Shown here: positions 24,208 to 32,545 of the stretch, in pieces
Layout of the letters: every line of letters begins with the position of its first letter
Position numbering within the stretch: position 1 is the stretch's first letter
Assembly (NCBI GenBank): GCA_035632315.1
Contig: DASQGZ010000014.1
Coordinates: 1 to 48,589, forward strand
From: JAFDZW01 sp035632315
GTDB lineage: Bacteria > Bacteroidota > Ignavibacteria > Palsa-1295
Direction: 5' to 3'
DNA: 48,589 nucleotides
Translations under genes and position numbers: made by a program
The notes under the pieces: model-generated
Seen by the model: the letters and a program-made list of their open reading frames with translations, nothing else
The model's database searches: none
Told to the model about the DNA's origin: nothing

Positions 24208-24681
24208 ATGCTCGGTGAATTTAGTCACGTATTTGCGTTTTTCGTACTGGCGATAATCTTTACCGGTGGCGGGATCGTCACCAATATGATGATCCGCCCG
24301 AAAAAGCCGAACGCACTCAAGCTTTCTTCCTACGAATGCGGCGAGGATCCGATCGGGTCCGGTTGGATCAAATTCAATATCCGCTTTTACATTGTTGCAT
24401 TGATCTTTATCCTCTTCGATGTCGAAATCGTTTTTCTGTTTCCGTGGGCGCTCGTCTATAAACAGATGGGTTGGCTGGCATATAATGAGATGCTTGCATT
24501 CTTGACCATTCTTATTGTCGGCTTTGCGTACGCATGGGTCAAAGGCGATCTCGACTGGGTCAGGCCGAAGCCGTATGTAGCCGACATTGACGATCTGGTC
24601 ACGCGTCGTGCACCGCGGATAAGCCCAGCTCCGGTCCCGGCGAACGTGATGCCGATGCCGGTGGAGGAATTAGTGAATTAA
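24208..24681 (+). CDS. nuoA: NADH-quinone oxidoreductase subunit A
   Basis: A 157-residue membrane subunit of respiratory complex I with three helices. It has the conserved YECGEDPIGSGWIKFN loop and the RFYIVALIFILFDVEIVFLFPWA second helix, which place it near the quinone-binding interface. The C-terminal tail after helix three is longer than usual (about 35 extra residues, Pro-rich, SPAPVPANVMPMPVEE). It is the first gene of the 11-gene nuo cluster. It is followed by a palindromic repeat before nuoB. Confidence 0.95.
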   Translation: MLGEFSHVFAFFVLAIIFTGGGIVTNMMIRPKKPNALKLSSYECGEDPIGSGWIKFNIRFYIVALIFILFDVEIVFLFPWALVYKQMGWLAYNEMLAFLTILIVGFAYAWVKGDLDWVRPKPYVADIDDLVTRRAPRISPAPVPANVMPMPVEELVN

Positions 24682-24688
24682 TTTTTGC

Positions 24689-24790
24689 TGTCATTGCGAG
24701 CGAAACGAAGCAATCTAAAAATCTGAAAATGAGTACCAAGTTCAAGTTTTTAGATTGCCACGTCGGGCTAACGCCCTCCTCGCAAGGACA
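24689..24790. repeat. GTCATTGCGAG...GAAGCAATC palindromic element, copy 2 (nuoA-nuoB gap)
   Basis: The left arm TGTCATTGCGAGCGAAACGAAGCAATCTAAA and the right arm TTTAGATTGCCACG...CTCCTCGCAAGGACA form an imperfect inverted repeat. It fills almost the whole 132-bp gap between nuoA and nuoB. The inner GCAATCTAAAA/TTTTAGATTGC pair is shared with copy 3 (27182-27283). It would form a large hairpin inside the nuo transcript. Confidence 0.88.
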
Positions 24791-24813
24791 TCATTTGAAA
24801 TCAGAGAAAAATT

Positions 24814-25314
24814 ATGGGCATTCTGAATTCATACGATAATCCGATCGATAACAGTAATATTGTTATCACCGGCGTCGATACGCTGCTCAACTGGGCGCGG
24901 CTGTCGAGTTTGTGGATGATGGGCTTCGGCTTGGCGTGCTGCGCGATCGAAATGATGGCGGCATCGGCGTCGCATTATGATATTACGCGCTTCGGGATCA
25001 TTCCGCGCCCGAGCCCGCGGCAATCGGATATTATGATCATCTCCGGGACAGTGACGCTCAAGATGGCGACACGCACGAAAGTGCTGTACGAGCAAATGCC
25101 CGATCCGAAATATATCGTGTCGATGGGCTCGTGCTCGAATTGCGGCGGACCGTATTGGGAACATGGCTATCACGTCCTCAAAGGCGTCGATCGCGTGATC
25201 CCTGTTGACGTCTATGTGCCGGGCTGCCCGCCGAGACCGGAAGCATTGTTGGAAGGACTGATCAAACTGCAGGATAAAGTGCGCAAGCAGTCGATCGCCC
25301 GTTCGGTAGTATAA
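24814..25314 (+). CDS. nuoB: NADH-quinone oxidoreductase subunit B
   Basis: A 166-residue peripheral subunit that holds iron-sulfur cluster N2, the last step before quinone. The four ligand positions are visible: Cys42-Cys43 (GLACCAIEMMA), Cys107 (GSCSNCGG) and Cys138 (VPGCPPRPE). The RFGIIPRPSPRQSD segment is also typical. The length matches the family. It lies between two palindromic repeats, within the nuo cluster and on the same strand as its partners. Confidence 0.97.
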   Translation: MGILNSYDNPIDNSNIVITGVDTLLNWARLSSLWMMGFGLACCAIEMMAASASHYDITRFGIIPRPSPRQSDIMIISGTVTLKMATRTKVLYEQMPDPKYIVSMGSCSNCGGPYWEHGYHVLKGVDRVIPVDVYVPGCPPRPEALLEGLIKLQDKVRKQSIARSVV

Positions 25315-25320
25315 GTTTAG

Positions 25321-25383
25321 TAGCTCCGACTTCAGTCGGAGCAAACCTGACCTTCGGTCGGGAGCCGACTGAAGTCGGCTCTA
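25321..25383. repeat. Double-hairpin palindrome between nuoB and nuoC
   Basis: Two related hairpins, GCTCCGACT/AGTCGGAGC (25323-25342) and GAGCCGACT/AGTCGGCTC (25362-25381), flank a small GACC/GGTC hairpin. Together they can also pair as one larger inverted repeat. There is no T tract. It is a different family from the GTCATTGCGAG element and fills the nuoB-nuoC gap. Confidence 0.88.
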
Positions 25384-25398
25384 TTATAAAGAAGTGAT

Positions 25399-25899
25399 AT
25401 GACGAACAAAGAGATATACGATAAACTGAAATCGACATTCGGCAGCTCGATCGGAGATTGGAACGAGCAGGCGTCGAGCGAATATGCCAAAAAAATGGCG
25501 TCGTATGCCGATGTCGCCGAGCCCGGAAAGCTCGGTGAAGTCTGCCAGTTTCTTCGTGACGAAGCTGACCTTGATTTCGATTATCTCAACTGCGTTTCTT
25601 GCGCGGACAACGGCGACAAAACGCTTTCGGCTGTCTATCACATGGAGTCGATGAAGCTTGGGCATCATTTTGCGCTGAAAGTTTCTGTGCCGATAGATCA
25701 TCCCATCGTTCCGAGCGTAACGAACATCTGGGCAGTAGCAAACTGGCATGAACGAGAAGGCTACGATATGATCGGCATCAAATTTTTCGGACATCCTGAT
25801 CTGCGGCGCATCTTACTTGATGACGATTGGATCGGGCATCCGCTTCGCAAAGATTATAAAGAACCGGACTTTTACAGAGGAATGAAAGTACCGTATTAG
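25399..25899 (+). CDS. nuoC: NADH-quinone oxidoreductase subunit C
   Basis: A 166-residue 30-kDa-type subunit of the complex I connecting module. It carries the signature block REGYDMIGIKFFGHPDLRR, then DDDWIGHPLRKDYKEP, matching the family ending (YDMFGIxFxGHPDLRR...GHPLRKDY), with Ile for Phe in YDMIGI. It ends with a short FYRGMKVPY tail. It is separate from nuoD, not a NuoCD fusion. The start at 25399 follows GAAGTGATATG. Confidence 0.95.
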   Translation: MTNKEIYDKLKSTFGSSIGDWNEQASSEYAKKMASYADVAEPGKLGEVCQFLRDEADLDFDYLNCVSCADNGDKTLSAVYHMESMKLGHHFALKVSVPIDHPIVPSVTNIWAVANWHEREGYDMIGIKFFGHPDLRRILLDDDWIGHPLRKDYKEPDFYRGMKVPY

Positions 25900-25900
25900 G

Positions 25901-25970
25901 GGCTGGGTGTTAGGTGTTGGGTGTTGGGAAAATTCCAATACTCTCGAACACCATGCACCGAACACCAACT
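25901..25970. repeat. GGTGTTGGG/CACCAAC imperfect inverted repeat between nuoC and nuoD
   Basis: The left arm GCTGGGTGTTAGGTGTTGGG and the right arm CGAACACCATGCACCGAACACCAAC are imperfect complements of about 25 bases each. It fills the nuoC-nuoD gap. A start codon call at 25914 or 25953 for nuoD would translate this repeat, so those are unlikely. Confidence 0.75.
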
Positions 25971-25973
25971 ATT

Positions 25974-27176
25974 ATGAGGCAAGTACTGCATACAGGAACA
26001 GAGATCGAACCGGCGCCTATCAAGGTTGTGCCGGCGGAGAAGGTCGAACCGAATCGGCTTCGGACCGAGGAGATGGTACTCAATGTTGGTCCGCAGCATC
26101 CGTCAACTCACGGCGTGCTCCGGCTCGAAGCGATCATGGATGGCGAGCTCGTCATTGATGTTATCCCGCATCTTGGTTATCTGCACCGCTGTTTTGAAAA
26201 ACATGCCGAGGCGATGACCTATCCGCAGGTCATTCCGTATGTCGATAGAATGGATTACCTCGCTGCTATGAACGGCGAGCACGGCTACGTCATGGCAGTC
26301 GAACGGTTGTTGAATGTCGAAGTACCCGAAAAAGTAGAATATATTCGCGTCTTATTCTCCGAGCTTCAAAGAATTGCGTCGCACTTAGTCGCTATCGGCA
26401 CGTTCGGAATGGACGCCGGCGCGTTCACACCGTTCCTCTATTGCTTCCGCGACCGCGAAGATATTCTCGAAATGTTCGAGAAAACCTGCGGCGCTCGTTT
26501 GCTCTATAATTATTTCTGGGTCGGCGGGCTTTCACACGACTTACATCCCGATGTACTTTCAATGTGCCGTACGTTCGTCAAGAAAAGCCGCGCAACGCAC
26601 AAAGAGGTGAACGAACTACTGACGTTCAATAAAATTTTTGTCGAGCGCGTCGCGAATGTCGGCGTGCTGAAGCCGGATGTTGCGATCAATTACGGGGCGT
26701 CAGGACCGATGCTGCGCGGCTCAGGCGTCAAGTGGGATATTCGCAAGAACGAGCCGTACTCTATTTATGATCGGTTCGAATTCGAGGTCTGCGTCGGCAC
26801 CGGAATGATGGGTACGGTCGGCGATTGCTTCGACCGCCATTGGGTGAGAATGCTCGAGTGGGAACAGTCGCTCAATATCATCGAGCAGATACTCGAGAAA
26901 TTTCCGCAGTCTGATACAACCGACGTGCAGAAAGCAATTCCAAAGCGTCTGAAGCCTGCGGCAGGCGAAATTTATTCGCGCGTCGAGACGGCTCGCGGCG
27001 AGCTGGGCTATTATATCGTTTCCAAAGACGATATCAAACCGTGGCGCGTGAAAGTGCGCTCGCCCGCCTTTACGAATTTGAGTATTCTGCCGATCATCTC
27101 GCGGGGATATCTGATGGCTGACTTGATCGTCATTCTCGGCTCCGTGGATATTGTGCTTGGCGAGGTTGATAGATAA
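25974..27176 (+). CDS. nuoD: NADH-quinone oxidoreductase subunit D
   Basis: A 400-residue 49-kDa-type subunit that forms the quinone-binding pocket together with NuoB. From the ATG at 25974 (MRQVLHTGTEIEP) it shows NVGPQHPSTHGVLRL, HLGYLHRCFEKHAE and the RGSGVKWDIRKNEPYSIYD core, with C-terminal LSILPIISRGYLMADLIVILGSVDIVLGEVDR. Upstream in-frame ATGs (25914, 25953) fall inside an intergenic inverted repeat and would add 20 residues without conservation, so 25974 is chosen. Confidence 0.96.
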   Translation: MRQVLHTGTEIEPAPIKVVPAEKVEPNRLRTEEMVLNVGPQHPSTHGVLRLEAIMDGELVIDVIPHLGYLHRCFEKHAEAMTYPQVIPYVDRMDYLAAMNGEHGYVMAVERLLNVEVPEKVEYIRVLFSELQRIASHLVAIGTFGMDAGAFTPFLYCFRDREDILEMFEKTCGARLLYNYFWVGGLSHDLHPDVLSMCRTFVKKSRATHKEVNELLTFNKIFVERVANVGVLKPDVAINYGASGPMLRGSGVKWDIRKNEPYSIYDRFEFEVCVGTGMMGTVGDCFDRHWVRMLEWEQSLNIIEQILEKFPQSDTTDVQKAIPKRLKPAAGEIYSRVETARGELGYYIVSKDDIKPWRVKVRSPAFTNLSILPIISRGYLMADLIVILGSVDIVLGEVDR

Positions 27177-27181
27177 AAAGA

Positions 27182-27283
27182 TGTCATTGCGAGGAGGACG
27201 TTAGTCCGACGAAGCAATCTAAAATGTTCAAAGTGGCGAAGACATTCGAGATTTTAGATTGCTTCGCTTCGCTCGCAATGACA
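27182..27283. repeat. GTCATTGCGAG...GAAGCAATC palindromic element, copy 3 (nuoD-nuoH gap)
   Basis: The left arm TGTCATTGCGAGGAGG...GAAGCAATCTAAAA and the right arm TTTTAGATTGCTTCG...CTCGCAATGACA enclose about 30 bp. This is the most symmetrical of the three copies. It begins 6 bp after the nuoD stop and ends about 25 bp before nuoH. Confidence 0.9.
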
Positions 27284-27307
27284 CTAAATTAATTTTGAAT
27301 TGAGAAG

Positions 27308-28402
27308 ATGTTTGACTGGTTACGAGATTTGTTGATCAGCTTGATCGGAAAAGGCGACCTTTCCGATGTTCTTGCCATTGTAGTCTATTCGGCATTGCCG
27401 CTGGTGGTGATACTTTTGTATGCACTACTGGCGATTCTTGCCGAGATGAAAGTTTCTGCATGGCTGCAAGATCGTTTAGGACCGATGCGCACAGGTCCGT
27501 GGGGTGTGTTGCAGCCGCTGGCGGATATATTGAAGCTGTTGCAAAAAGAAGATCTCACGCCGACGAATGCCGATCGCAAACTTTATAATCTTGCACCGTA
27601 TGTTGTTTTTATCGGGAGTTACCTCGCCTTCGCGGCGCTGCCGTTTTCGGCGGCATATATCGGCGCTCGGATCAATGTCGGTGTTTTCTATATTGTCGCT
27701 GTCAGCGGGCTCGTTGTTGTCGGGATTTTAATGGCGGGTTGGGGCTCGAATAATAAATATTCGCTCTTCGGTTCGATGCGATCGGTGGCGCAGATCGTCA
27801 GTTATGAAATTCCGTCGGGTCTGGCGATCCTTGCAGTGGTGATGGCGGCTGGTTCGATGGATCTTCAGACGATCTCAAAATTACAAGAAGGCGGCATTCA
27901 GAACTGGTTTATTTTCGGCGGACCAAAACATCTTGCCGGCTTTGGCGGCAACACATCGTGGCTGCTGGCCCCATTGATGATCATTGCGTGCATCATCTAT
28001 ATAGTAGCATCGCTTGCCGAGACCAATCGCGTGCCATTCGATATTCCGGAAGCCGAGTCGGAGCTTGTCGCCGGCTATCATACGGAATATTCGGCGATGA
28101 AATTCGCGCTCTTCTTTTTGGCGGAGTATGCGAATATGTTTACAGTGAGTGCTGTTGCGGCAGTGCTCTTTTTCGGCGGATGGAATTCACCCTTCGGCGA
28201 TCTGCTTGGCGGACCCGTGACGGGATTTTTGTGGTTCGTCGCCAAAGCGCTGTTTTTTGTGTTCATCCAAATTTGGATCCGCTGGACGCTGCCGCGTCTG
28301 CGCGTTGACCAACTGATGAATATTTGCTGGAAAGTGATGATCCCGTTCGGGATGGCGACCGTGCTCGTCGTCGGGACGCTTATCACGTGGTTTATTCACT
28401 GA
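27308..28402 (+). CDS. nuoH: NADH-quinone oxidoreductase subunit H
   Basis: A 364-residue membrane subunit linking the quinone site to the proton-pumping arm. It has eight or so helices and the signature LAETNRVPFDIPEAESELVAGYHTEYSAMKFALFF, plus QDRLGPMRTGPWGVLQPLAD near the N terminus. Length and motifs are normal. It ends TGATG, where an out-of-frame ATG opens only a 27-codon frame; the real next gene starts at GTG 28412. Confidence 0.97.
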   Translation: MFDWLRDLLISLIGKGDLSDVLAIVVYSALPLVVILLYALLAILAEMKVSAWLQDRLGPMRTGPWGVLQPLADILKLLQKEDLTPTNADRKLYNLAPYVVFIGSYLAFAALPFSAAYIGARINVGVFYIVAVSGLVVVGILMAGWGSNNKYSLFGSMRSVAQIVSYEIPSGLAILAVVMAAGSMDLQTISKLQEGGIQNWFIFGGPKHLAGFGGNTSWLLAPLMIIACIIYIVASLAETNRVPFDIPEAESELVAGYHTEYSAMKFALFFLAEYANMFTVSAVAAVLFFGGWNSPFGDLLGGPVTGFLWFVAKALFFVFIQIWIRWTLPRLRVDQLMNICWKVMIPFGMATVLVVGTLITWFIH

Positions 28403-28411
28403 TGAGCTCCA

Positions 28412-28609
28412 GTGGGAAAGCGGCTGCTATTCGGGGCGTTGTTCTTTATCGGCACGCTCGCTGCCGCCATCGGCTGGCTTTTTAGCTCGAAGCTGGTGAT
28501 GCTTGCGGTCGCCGGCCACACGATGCAAGTCATCGGTGTACTCGGAACGATGCTGATGCCGGACCACAGCAAAGAAGAAGATATTAATGACATCGAGAAT
28601 CATGAGTGA
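28412..28609 (+). CDS. Small two-helix membrane protein inside the nuo operon
   Basis: A 65-residue protein from a GTG start (MGKRLLFGALFFIGTLAAAIGW). It has two hydrophobic segments (about 5-26 and 29-49) and an acidic tail (DHSKEEDINDIENHE). I do not recognise it. It sits 9 bp after nuoH and 44 bp before nuoI, on the same strand, and its codon use looks like its neighbours. It could be an accessory subunit or assembly factor of this complex I. Related lineages should be searched for a gene in the same slot. Confidence 0.65.
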   Translation: MGKRLLFGALFFIGTLAAAIGWLFSSKLVMLAVAGHTMQVIGVLGTMLMPDHSKEEDINDIENHE

Positions 28610-28619
28610 GAATTATTTC

Positions 28620-28649
28620 ACAATTCTCAATTCAGCATTCTCAATTCAA
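28620..28649. repeat. AATTCTCAATTCA imperfect direct repeat before nuoI
   Basis: Two 15-base units, ACAATTCTCAATTCA (28620-28634) and GCATTCTCAATTCAA (28635-28649), stand between the small membrane gene and nuoI. They resemble the GTGAATTGTGAA repeat before def. An in-frame ATG at 28606 would translate them as an unlikely NuoI extension. Confidence 0.65.
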
Positions 28650-28653
28650 ACAA

Positions 28654-29298
28654 ATGGCAGGATATTTTACTGATATAAAAGACGGACTTGGGACCGCATT
28701 GAAGGGGATGAGCATTGTGATGAAGCACTTGCTCAAGCCGAAAGTGACGCGGCAATATCCGAATCCGAGCGACCGCTTTGCTTTGCCCGAGCGTGCGCGC
28801 AACCGTTTATATGTCAATATGGACGATTGCATCGGCTGCGACCAGTGTGCACGTGCCTGCCCGGTCAATTGCATTACGATCGATACGGCGAAGCAGATCC
28901 CAGGCGAAAACCTTGGCACGACTTCGCAAGGCAAGAAAAAATCTCTGTGGGTGACCCGCTTTGATATTGATATTGCGAAATGCTGTTACTGCGGGTTGTG
29001 TACCTATCCGTGCCCGACCGAGTGTATCCGAATGACGGATGTGTATGAGTTCAGCGAGTTCGACCGTGTGAATCTCATCTATAATTATGCGACGATGAGC
29101 GCCGACGATGCTGTTGTTCATACGGCAAACGCAAAGAAAGATGAAGAGCGCCTTGCCGCCGAACGTGCTAAGCAAGCGGAAGAAAAAGCGAAGGCGCCTG
29201 CGGCAGCAACGGCTCCTGCAGCTCCCCAAGCCGGCGGAGTAAAACCGCCGCCGTTCGCAGCCGGTGGTGTCAAGCCGCCGCCATTTAAAGCGAAGTAA
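28654..29298 (+). CDS. nuoI: NADH-quinone oxidoreductase subunit I with extended C-terminal tail
   Basis: A 214-residue ferredoxin-like subunit from the ATG at 28654 (MAGYFTDIKDGLG). It carries two [4Fe-4S] sites: Cys59, 62, 65, 69 (CIGCDQCARACP) and Cys110, 113, 116, 120 (CCYCGLCTYPC). These form the N6a/N6b clusters that carry electrons towards N2. The core ends near residue 155. The remaining 60 residues are unusual: a charged Ala/Glu/Lys helix (about 160-182), an Ala/Pro linker, and two copies of GGVKPPPF (194-201 and 204-211). The upstream ATG at 28606 would translate the intergenic repeat and is rejected. Confidence 0.95.
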   Translation: MAGYFTDIKDGLGTALKGMSIVMKHLLKPKVTRQYPNPSDRFALPERARNRLYVNMDDCIGCDQCARACPVNCITIDTAKQIPGENLGTTSQGKKKSLWVTRFDIDIAKCCYCGLCTYPCPTECIRMTDVYEFSEFDRVNLIYNYATMSADDAVVHTANAKKDEERLAAERAKQAEEKAKAPAAATAPAAPQAGGVKPPPFAAGGVKPPPFKAK

Positions 29299-29335
29299 AT
29301 AAGGCAAAGTAAATAATTTTCAGCGACAGATATTT

Positions 29336-30013
29336 ATGTTCGATCTGATCTTTTATATTTTTATGCTCACGACGATCGGCGGCGCGGTGATCACCGCGTT
29401 TCACCGCAACATCGTGTATGCTGCATTCGGATTGCTATTCACGTTCTCAGGTGTTGTCGGTCTGTACGTAATGGCAAATGCCGATTTTCTTGCGGTGACG
29501 CAATTGCTCGTGTATGTCGGCGGCATTCTCATCTTATTGATATTCGGCGTGATGCTCACGAACCGTCTTGCATCAGTGAATATCACAGTCGCGGGAGGCG
29601 GATCGCGTTGGTTTGCAGCGCTGCTGTCGCTCGGAGTGCTGATAATTTTGTGCTTCGCTTTTTTCGGGAGCGAATCTTCACACACAATTAAAACGCCCGA
29701 CGGAAAAACAAAAACGATTTCGACGTGGGCGAGTTATCAAAGCGAACCCTGGGCACATAGCCCGTGGAATAAAGATGCGAACGAAAGAATTTTATCGCAG
29801 AAGTACGGTACTGCCGCAGAAGTCAAAGCGGGCGAAGGATCGAACGGCACGGCGAACGAGATCGGTATATTATTTTTGACCGATTATCTGCTGCCATTCG
29901 AAGTTGTGTCGGTCGTTCTGCTGGTTGCGCTTGTCGGTGCAACAATGATCGCCCGTCAAGATCCGACACCCGAAGAAGATATGGCAAGCGATGCCCTGAG
30001 GGCTACCAACTAA
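29336..30013 (+). CDS. nuoJ: NADH-quinone oxidoreductase subunit J
   Basis: A 225-residue membrane subunit of the proton-pumping arm with five predicted helices. The conserved helix with NADFLAVTQLLVYVGGILILLIFGVML and the late FLTDYLLPFEVVSVVLLVALVGA segment identify NuoJ. A hydrophilic loop of about 55 residues between helices four and five (SSHTIKTPDGKTK to EIGIL) is longer than in E. coli. The ATG at 29336 is 37 bp after nuoI. Confidence 0.95.
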   Translation: MFDLIFYIFMLTTIGGAVITAFHRNIVYAAFGLLFTFSGVVGLYVMANADFLAVTQLLVYVGGILILLIFGVMLTNRLASVNITVAGGGSRWFAALLSLGVLIILCFAFFGSESSHTIKTPDGKTKTISTWASYQSEPWAHSPWNKDANERILSQKYGTAAEVKAGEGSNGTANEIGILFLTDYLLPFEVVSVVLLVALVGATMIARQDPTPEEDMASDALRATN

Positions 30014-30030
30014 CAGCTATTAACTACACT

Positions 30031-30339
30031 ATGTCTATCGGACTCAGTCATTATCTCATCACCGGCGCGCTGCTGTTCGCGCTTGGTATCTTCGCGATGC
30101 TTTCGCGCAAAAATGTCATCGCGGTGTTAATGGGTGTTGAACTGATACTCAATGCCGCGAATGTAAATTTTATCGGATTCAGCCGTTTCGGCGGCATTAA
30201 TATCGGCGGCCAAATGGCAGCGATATTCGTGATCGTGATCGCTGCGGCAGAAGCTGCCGTTGCACTGGCGATCGTACTGAATGTCTATAAGAATTTTAAG
30301 TCGGTCAATCCTGCAGAAGCGGATACGCTGAGGGATTGA
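30031..30339 (+). CDS. nuoK: NADH-quinone oxidoreductase subunit K
   Basis: A 102-residue three-helix membrane subunit homologous to Mrp antiporter subunit C. It has the motifs LITGALLFALGIFAMLSRKN and LMGVELILNAANVNFIGFSR, with the essential membrane Glu in GVELILN, and the third-helix AAAEAAVALAIVLNVYKNF. Size and motifs are normal. It lies 17 bp after nuoJ and 19 bp before nuoL. Confidence 0.97.
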   Translation: MSIGLSHYLITGALLFALGIFAMLSRKNVIAVLMGVELILNAANVNFIGFSRFGGINIGGQMAAIFVIVIAAAEAAVALAIVLNVYKNFKSVNPAEADTLRD

Positions 30340-30358
30340 CGGTTCACAGAATAATTTT

Positions 30359-32545
30359 ATGCATCAACTGATAGCATTATCGCTGGTTATTTTGGCACTG
30401 CCAATGGTGTCATTTTTGATTATCATCTTTAATCAAAAACGACTGAATCATTCGGCACATCGCATCGGCATTCCGATCCTCGGTGCCGCCCTGGCGCTTG
30501 CGATCTACATTTGTATTGCAAAACTTTCGGGCATTCCTGAAACGCTGAACTGGACAACGAATTGGATCAGCTTTGGCAACGTCACCGGCATCGGGTTATT
30601 AAATATTACGACCGGCGTGATGATCGACAACCTGACAGCGATCATGCTTGTCGTGGTGACCCTCATTTCGTTTCTCGTACATTTATTTTCAAGCGCATAT
30701 ATGCACGATGATGTGCGCTATGCACGATATTTCGCGTATCTCGGCATCTTCACATTCTCGATGCTTGGTATTGTCCTTGGTAATAATCTCTTCGCGATCT
30801 ATATCTTTTGGGAGCTGGTCGGTTTTTCGAGTTATGCACTGATCTCGCATTGGTATGAAAAACCCGGACCGCAGAACGCATCGAAAAAAGCATTTATTGT
30901 TAACCGCGTCGGCGACGTCGGAATGTGGACGGGGCTGATGATCATGTTCTCGAGATTTCACACATTCGACTTTGCAAAAATTTTCTCGGCGATTCATAAT
31001 GGACTCCCCGCGAATTTCGGGCTGTTCGGAATGACGCCGGAAACGACGCTGACTGTCGCCGGCGTACTTATTTTCTGCGGAGCTATTGGTAAAAGCGCAC
31101 AATTTCCGCTTCACGTTTGGCTGCCCGATGCAATGGAAGGCCCGACGCCCGTCTCGGCGCTGATCCATGCGGCAACGATGGTCGCTGCAGGTGTATATCT
31201 GACGTGCAGAATTTTCCCGATCCTGACCGGCGATGCAATGCTCGTCGTTGCACTCGTTGGAGGCTTCACGAGTTTTCTTGCCGCATCGATCGCGCTCACG
31301 CAGAACGACATCAAGAAGGTGCTCGCGTATTCGACGGTTTCGCAGCTTGGCTATATGATCATGGCGCTTGGTGTCGGGGCATTCAGCGCAGGATTTTTCC
31401 ATCTGACGACGCATGCGATGTTCAAGGCGTGTCTCTTCCTCGGTTCGGGTTCAGTGATTCACGCGATGCATCATTCGCTGCATCACCTTCACGATCATCA
31501 TACAGACGCGCAGGATATGCGTAATATGGGCGGCTTGTTCAAAAAATTGCCGATCACCGGGACGACATTTATCGTTGCGACGCTTGCGATCAGCGGTATA
31601 CCATTGATGTCAGGCTTTATGTCGAAAGATGAGATCCTTGCAGGTGCGACGGCATATAGCCAGCTGCAGGGAGGCATCGCAAGTGTACTGCCGTATTTCG
31701 GTTTCGGTGTAGCGATGATGACAGCGTTCTATATGTGGCGCCAAGTGTTCATGACTTTTTTCGGCAAGCCGCGCAAGCCGGAAATTTTTGAGCATATTCA
31801 CGAGTCACCGCGCGTGATGACGATCCCGCTGATCATTCTTGCAACACTTTCGATCTGGATCTGGTACGGCGCGAATCCGATCGATCCGGCGAACGGATGG
31901 TTCATGAAGAAGTGGGCGGCGACACCGGCGCAGGTCGTACCGCAGAACACTGCTCCGAAGTTCGTCGAGCATTCGGCTTCTGAGGTAAAAGCCCCCGAAG
32001 CGGAGCACACAGCACTCAGCAGTGAGCACACAGCATTGATGGAGCATCAGGAAATCCTCGAACACAAGACACACGAAGTTGCAGCAACAGGAATGCTCAT
32101 CTCGATCATCGTTGCGATCACAGGCATTGCACTTGCGTGGTTTATGTATCTGAAGAACACTACGCTTGCGGGTAAGCTTGCGACGACCTTCAAGCCGCTG
32201 TATAATTTTAGTCTTAATAAATGGTACATCGACGAACTTTACGATTTTGTGTTCGTCGGTTCGTTCTTGCTGATCTCGCGCGGCTGCGCATGGTTCGACA
32301 GTAATATCGTTGACGGTATTGTTAACGGCGCCGGCAAACTGACCATCCTGCTCGCGAATGTTGCCGGATGGATAGACAAATATATCGTTGACGGTCTCGT
32401 GAATCTCGTCGCCGGCGTGACGCAAGTGATCGGCCTCGCATTTCGTTCCGTGCAGACCGGGAAGATACAAACCTATCTCGGTTGGACGCTTTTTGGTATT
32501 CTTGTCATCTTCGCAGTGCTTGCTTGGGGATTTAAAGTAATATGA
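30359..32545 (+). CDS. nuoL: NADH-quinone oxidoreductase subunit L
   Basis: A 728-residue antiporter-like proton-pumping subunit, with the lateral helix at its C terminus. Typical segments include FWELVGFSSYALI, the GKSAQFPLHVWLPDAMEGPTP core and VLAYSTVSQLGYM. The loop after SGSVIHAMHHS is unusually His-rich (HHSLHHLHDHHTDAQDMRNMGG). A hydrophilic insert before the last helices contains repeated EHTAL/EH units (AEHTALSSEHTALMEH). Its TGA overlaps the ATG of a secreted protease gene (ATGA). Confidence 0.97.
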   Translation: MHQLIALSLVILALPMVSFLIIIFNQKRLNHSAHRIGIPILGAALALAIYICIAKLSGIPETLNWTTNWISFGNVTGIGLLNITTGVMIDNLTAIMLVVVTLISFLVHLFSSAYMHDDVRYARYFAYLGIFTFSMLGIVLGNNLFAIYIFWELVGFSSYALISHWYEKPGPQNASKKAFIVNRVGDVGMWTGLMIMFSRFHTFDFAKIFSAIHNGLPANFGLFGMTPETTLTVAGVLIFCGAIGKSAQFPLHVWLPDAMEGPTPVSALIHAATMVAAGVYLTCRIFPILTGDAMLVVALVGGFTSFLAASIALTQNDIKKVLAYSTVSQLGYMIMALGVGAFSAGFFHLTTHAMFKACLFLGSGSVIHAMHHSLHHLHDHHTDAQDMRNMGGLFKKLPITGTTFIVATLAISGIPLMSGFMSKDEILAGATAYSQLQGGIASVLPYFGFGVAMMTAFYMWRQVFMTFFGKPRKPEIFEHIHESPRVMTIPLIILATLSIWIWYGANPIDPANGWFMKKWAATPAQVVPQNTAPKFVEHSASEVKAPEAEHTALSSEHTALMEHQEILEHKTHEVAATGMLISIIVAITGIALAWFMYLKNTTLAGKLATTFKPLYNFSLNKWYIDELYDFVFVGSFLLISRGCAWFDSNIVDGIVNGAGKLTILLANVAGWIDKYIVDGLVNLVAGVTQVIGLAFRSVQTGKIQTYLGWTLFGILVIFAVLAWGFKVI

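Noticed and set aside
20426..27283. Insertion sequences flanked by the inverted repeats
   Set aside because: The elements are about 100-120 bp and contain no transposase frame.
28402..28485. ATG overlapping the nuoH stop (TGATG)
   Set aside because: It opens only a 27-codon frame; the frame starting at GTG 28412 encodes a coherent two-helix protein instead.
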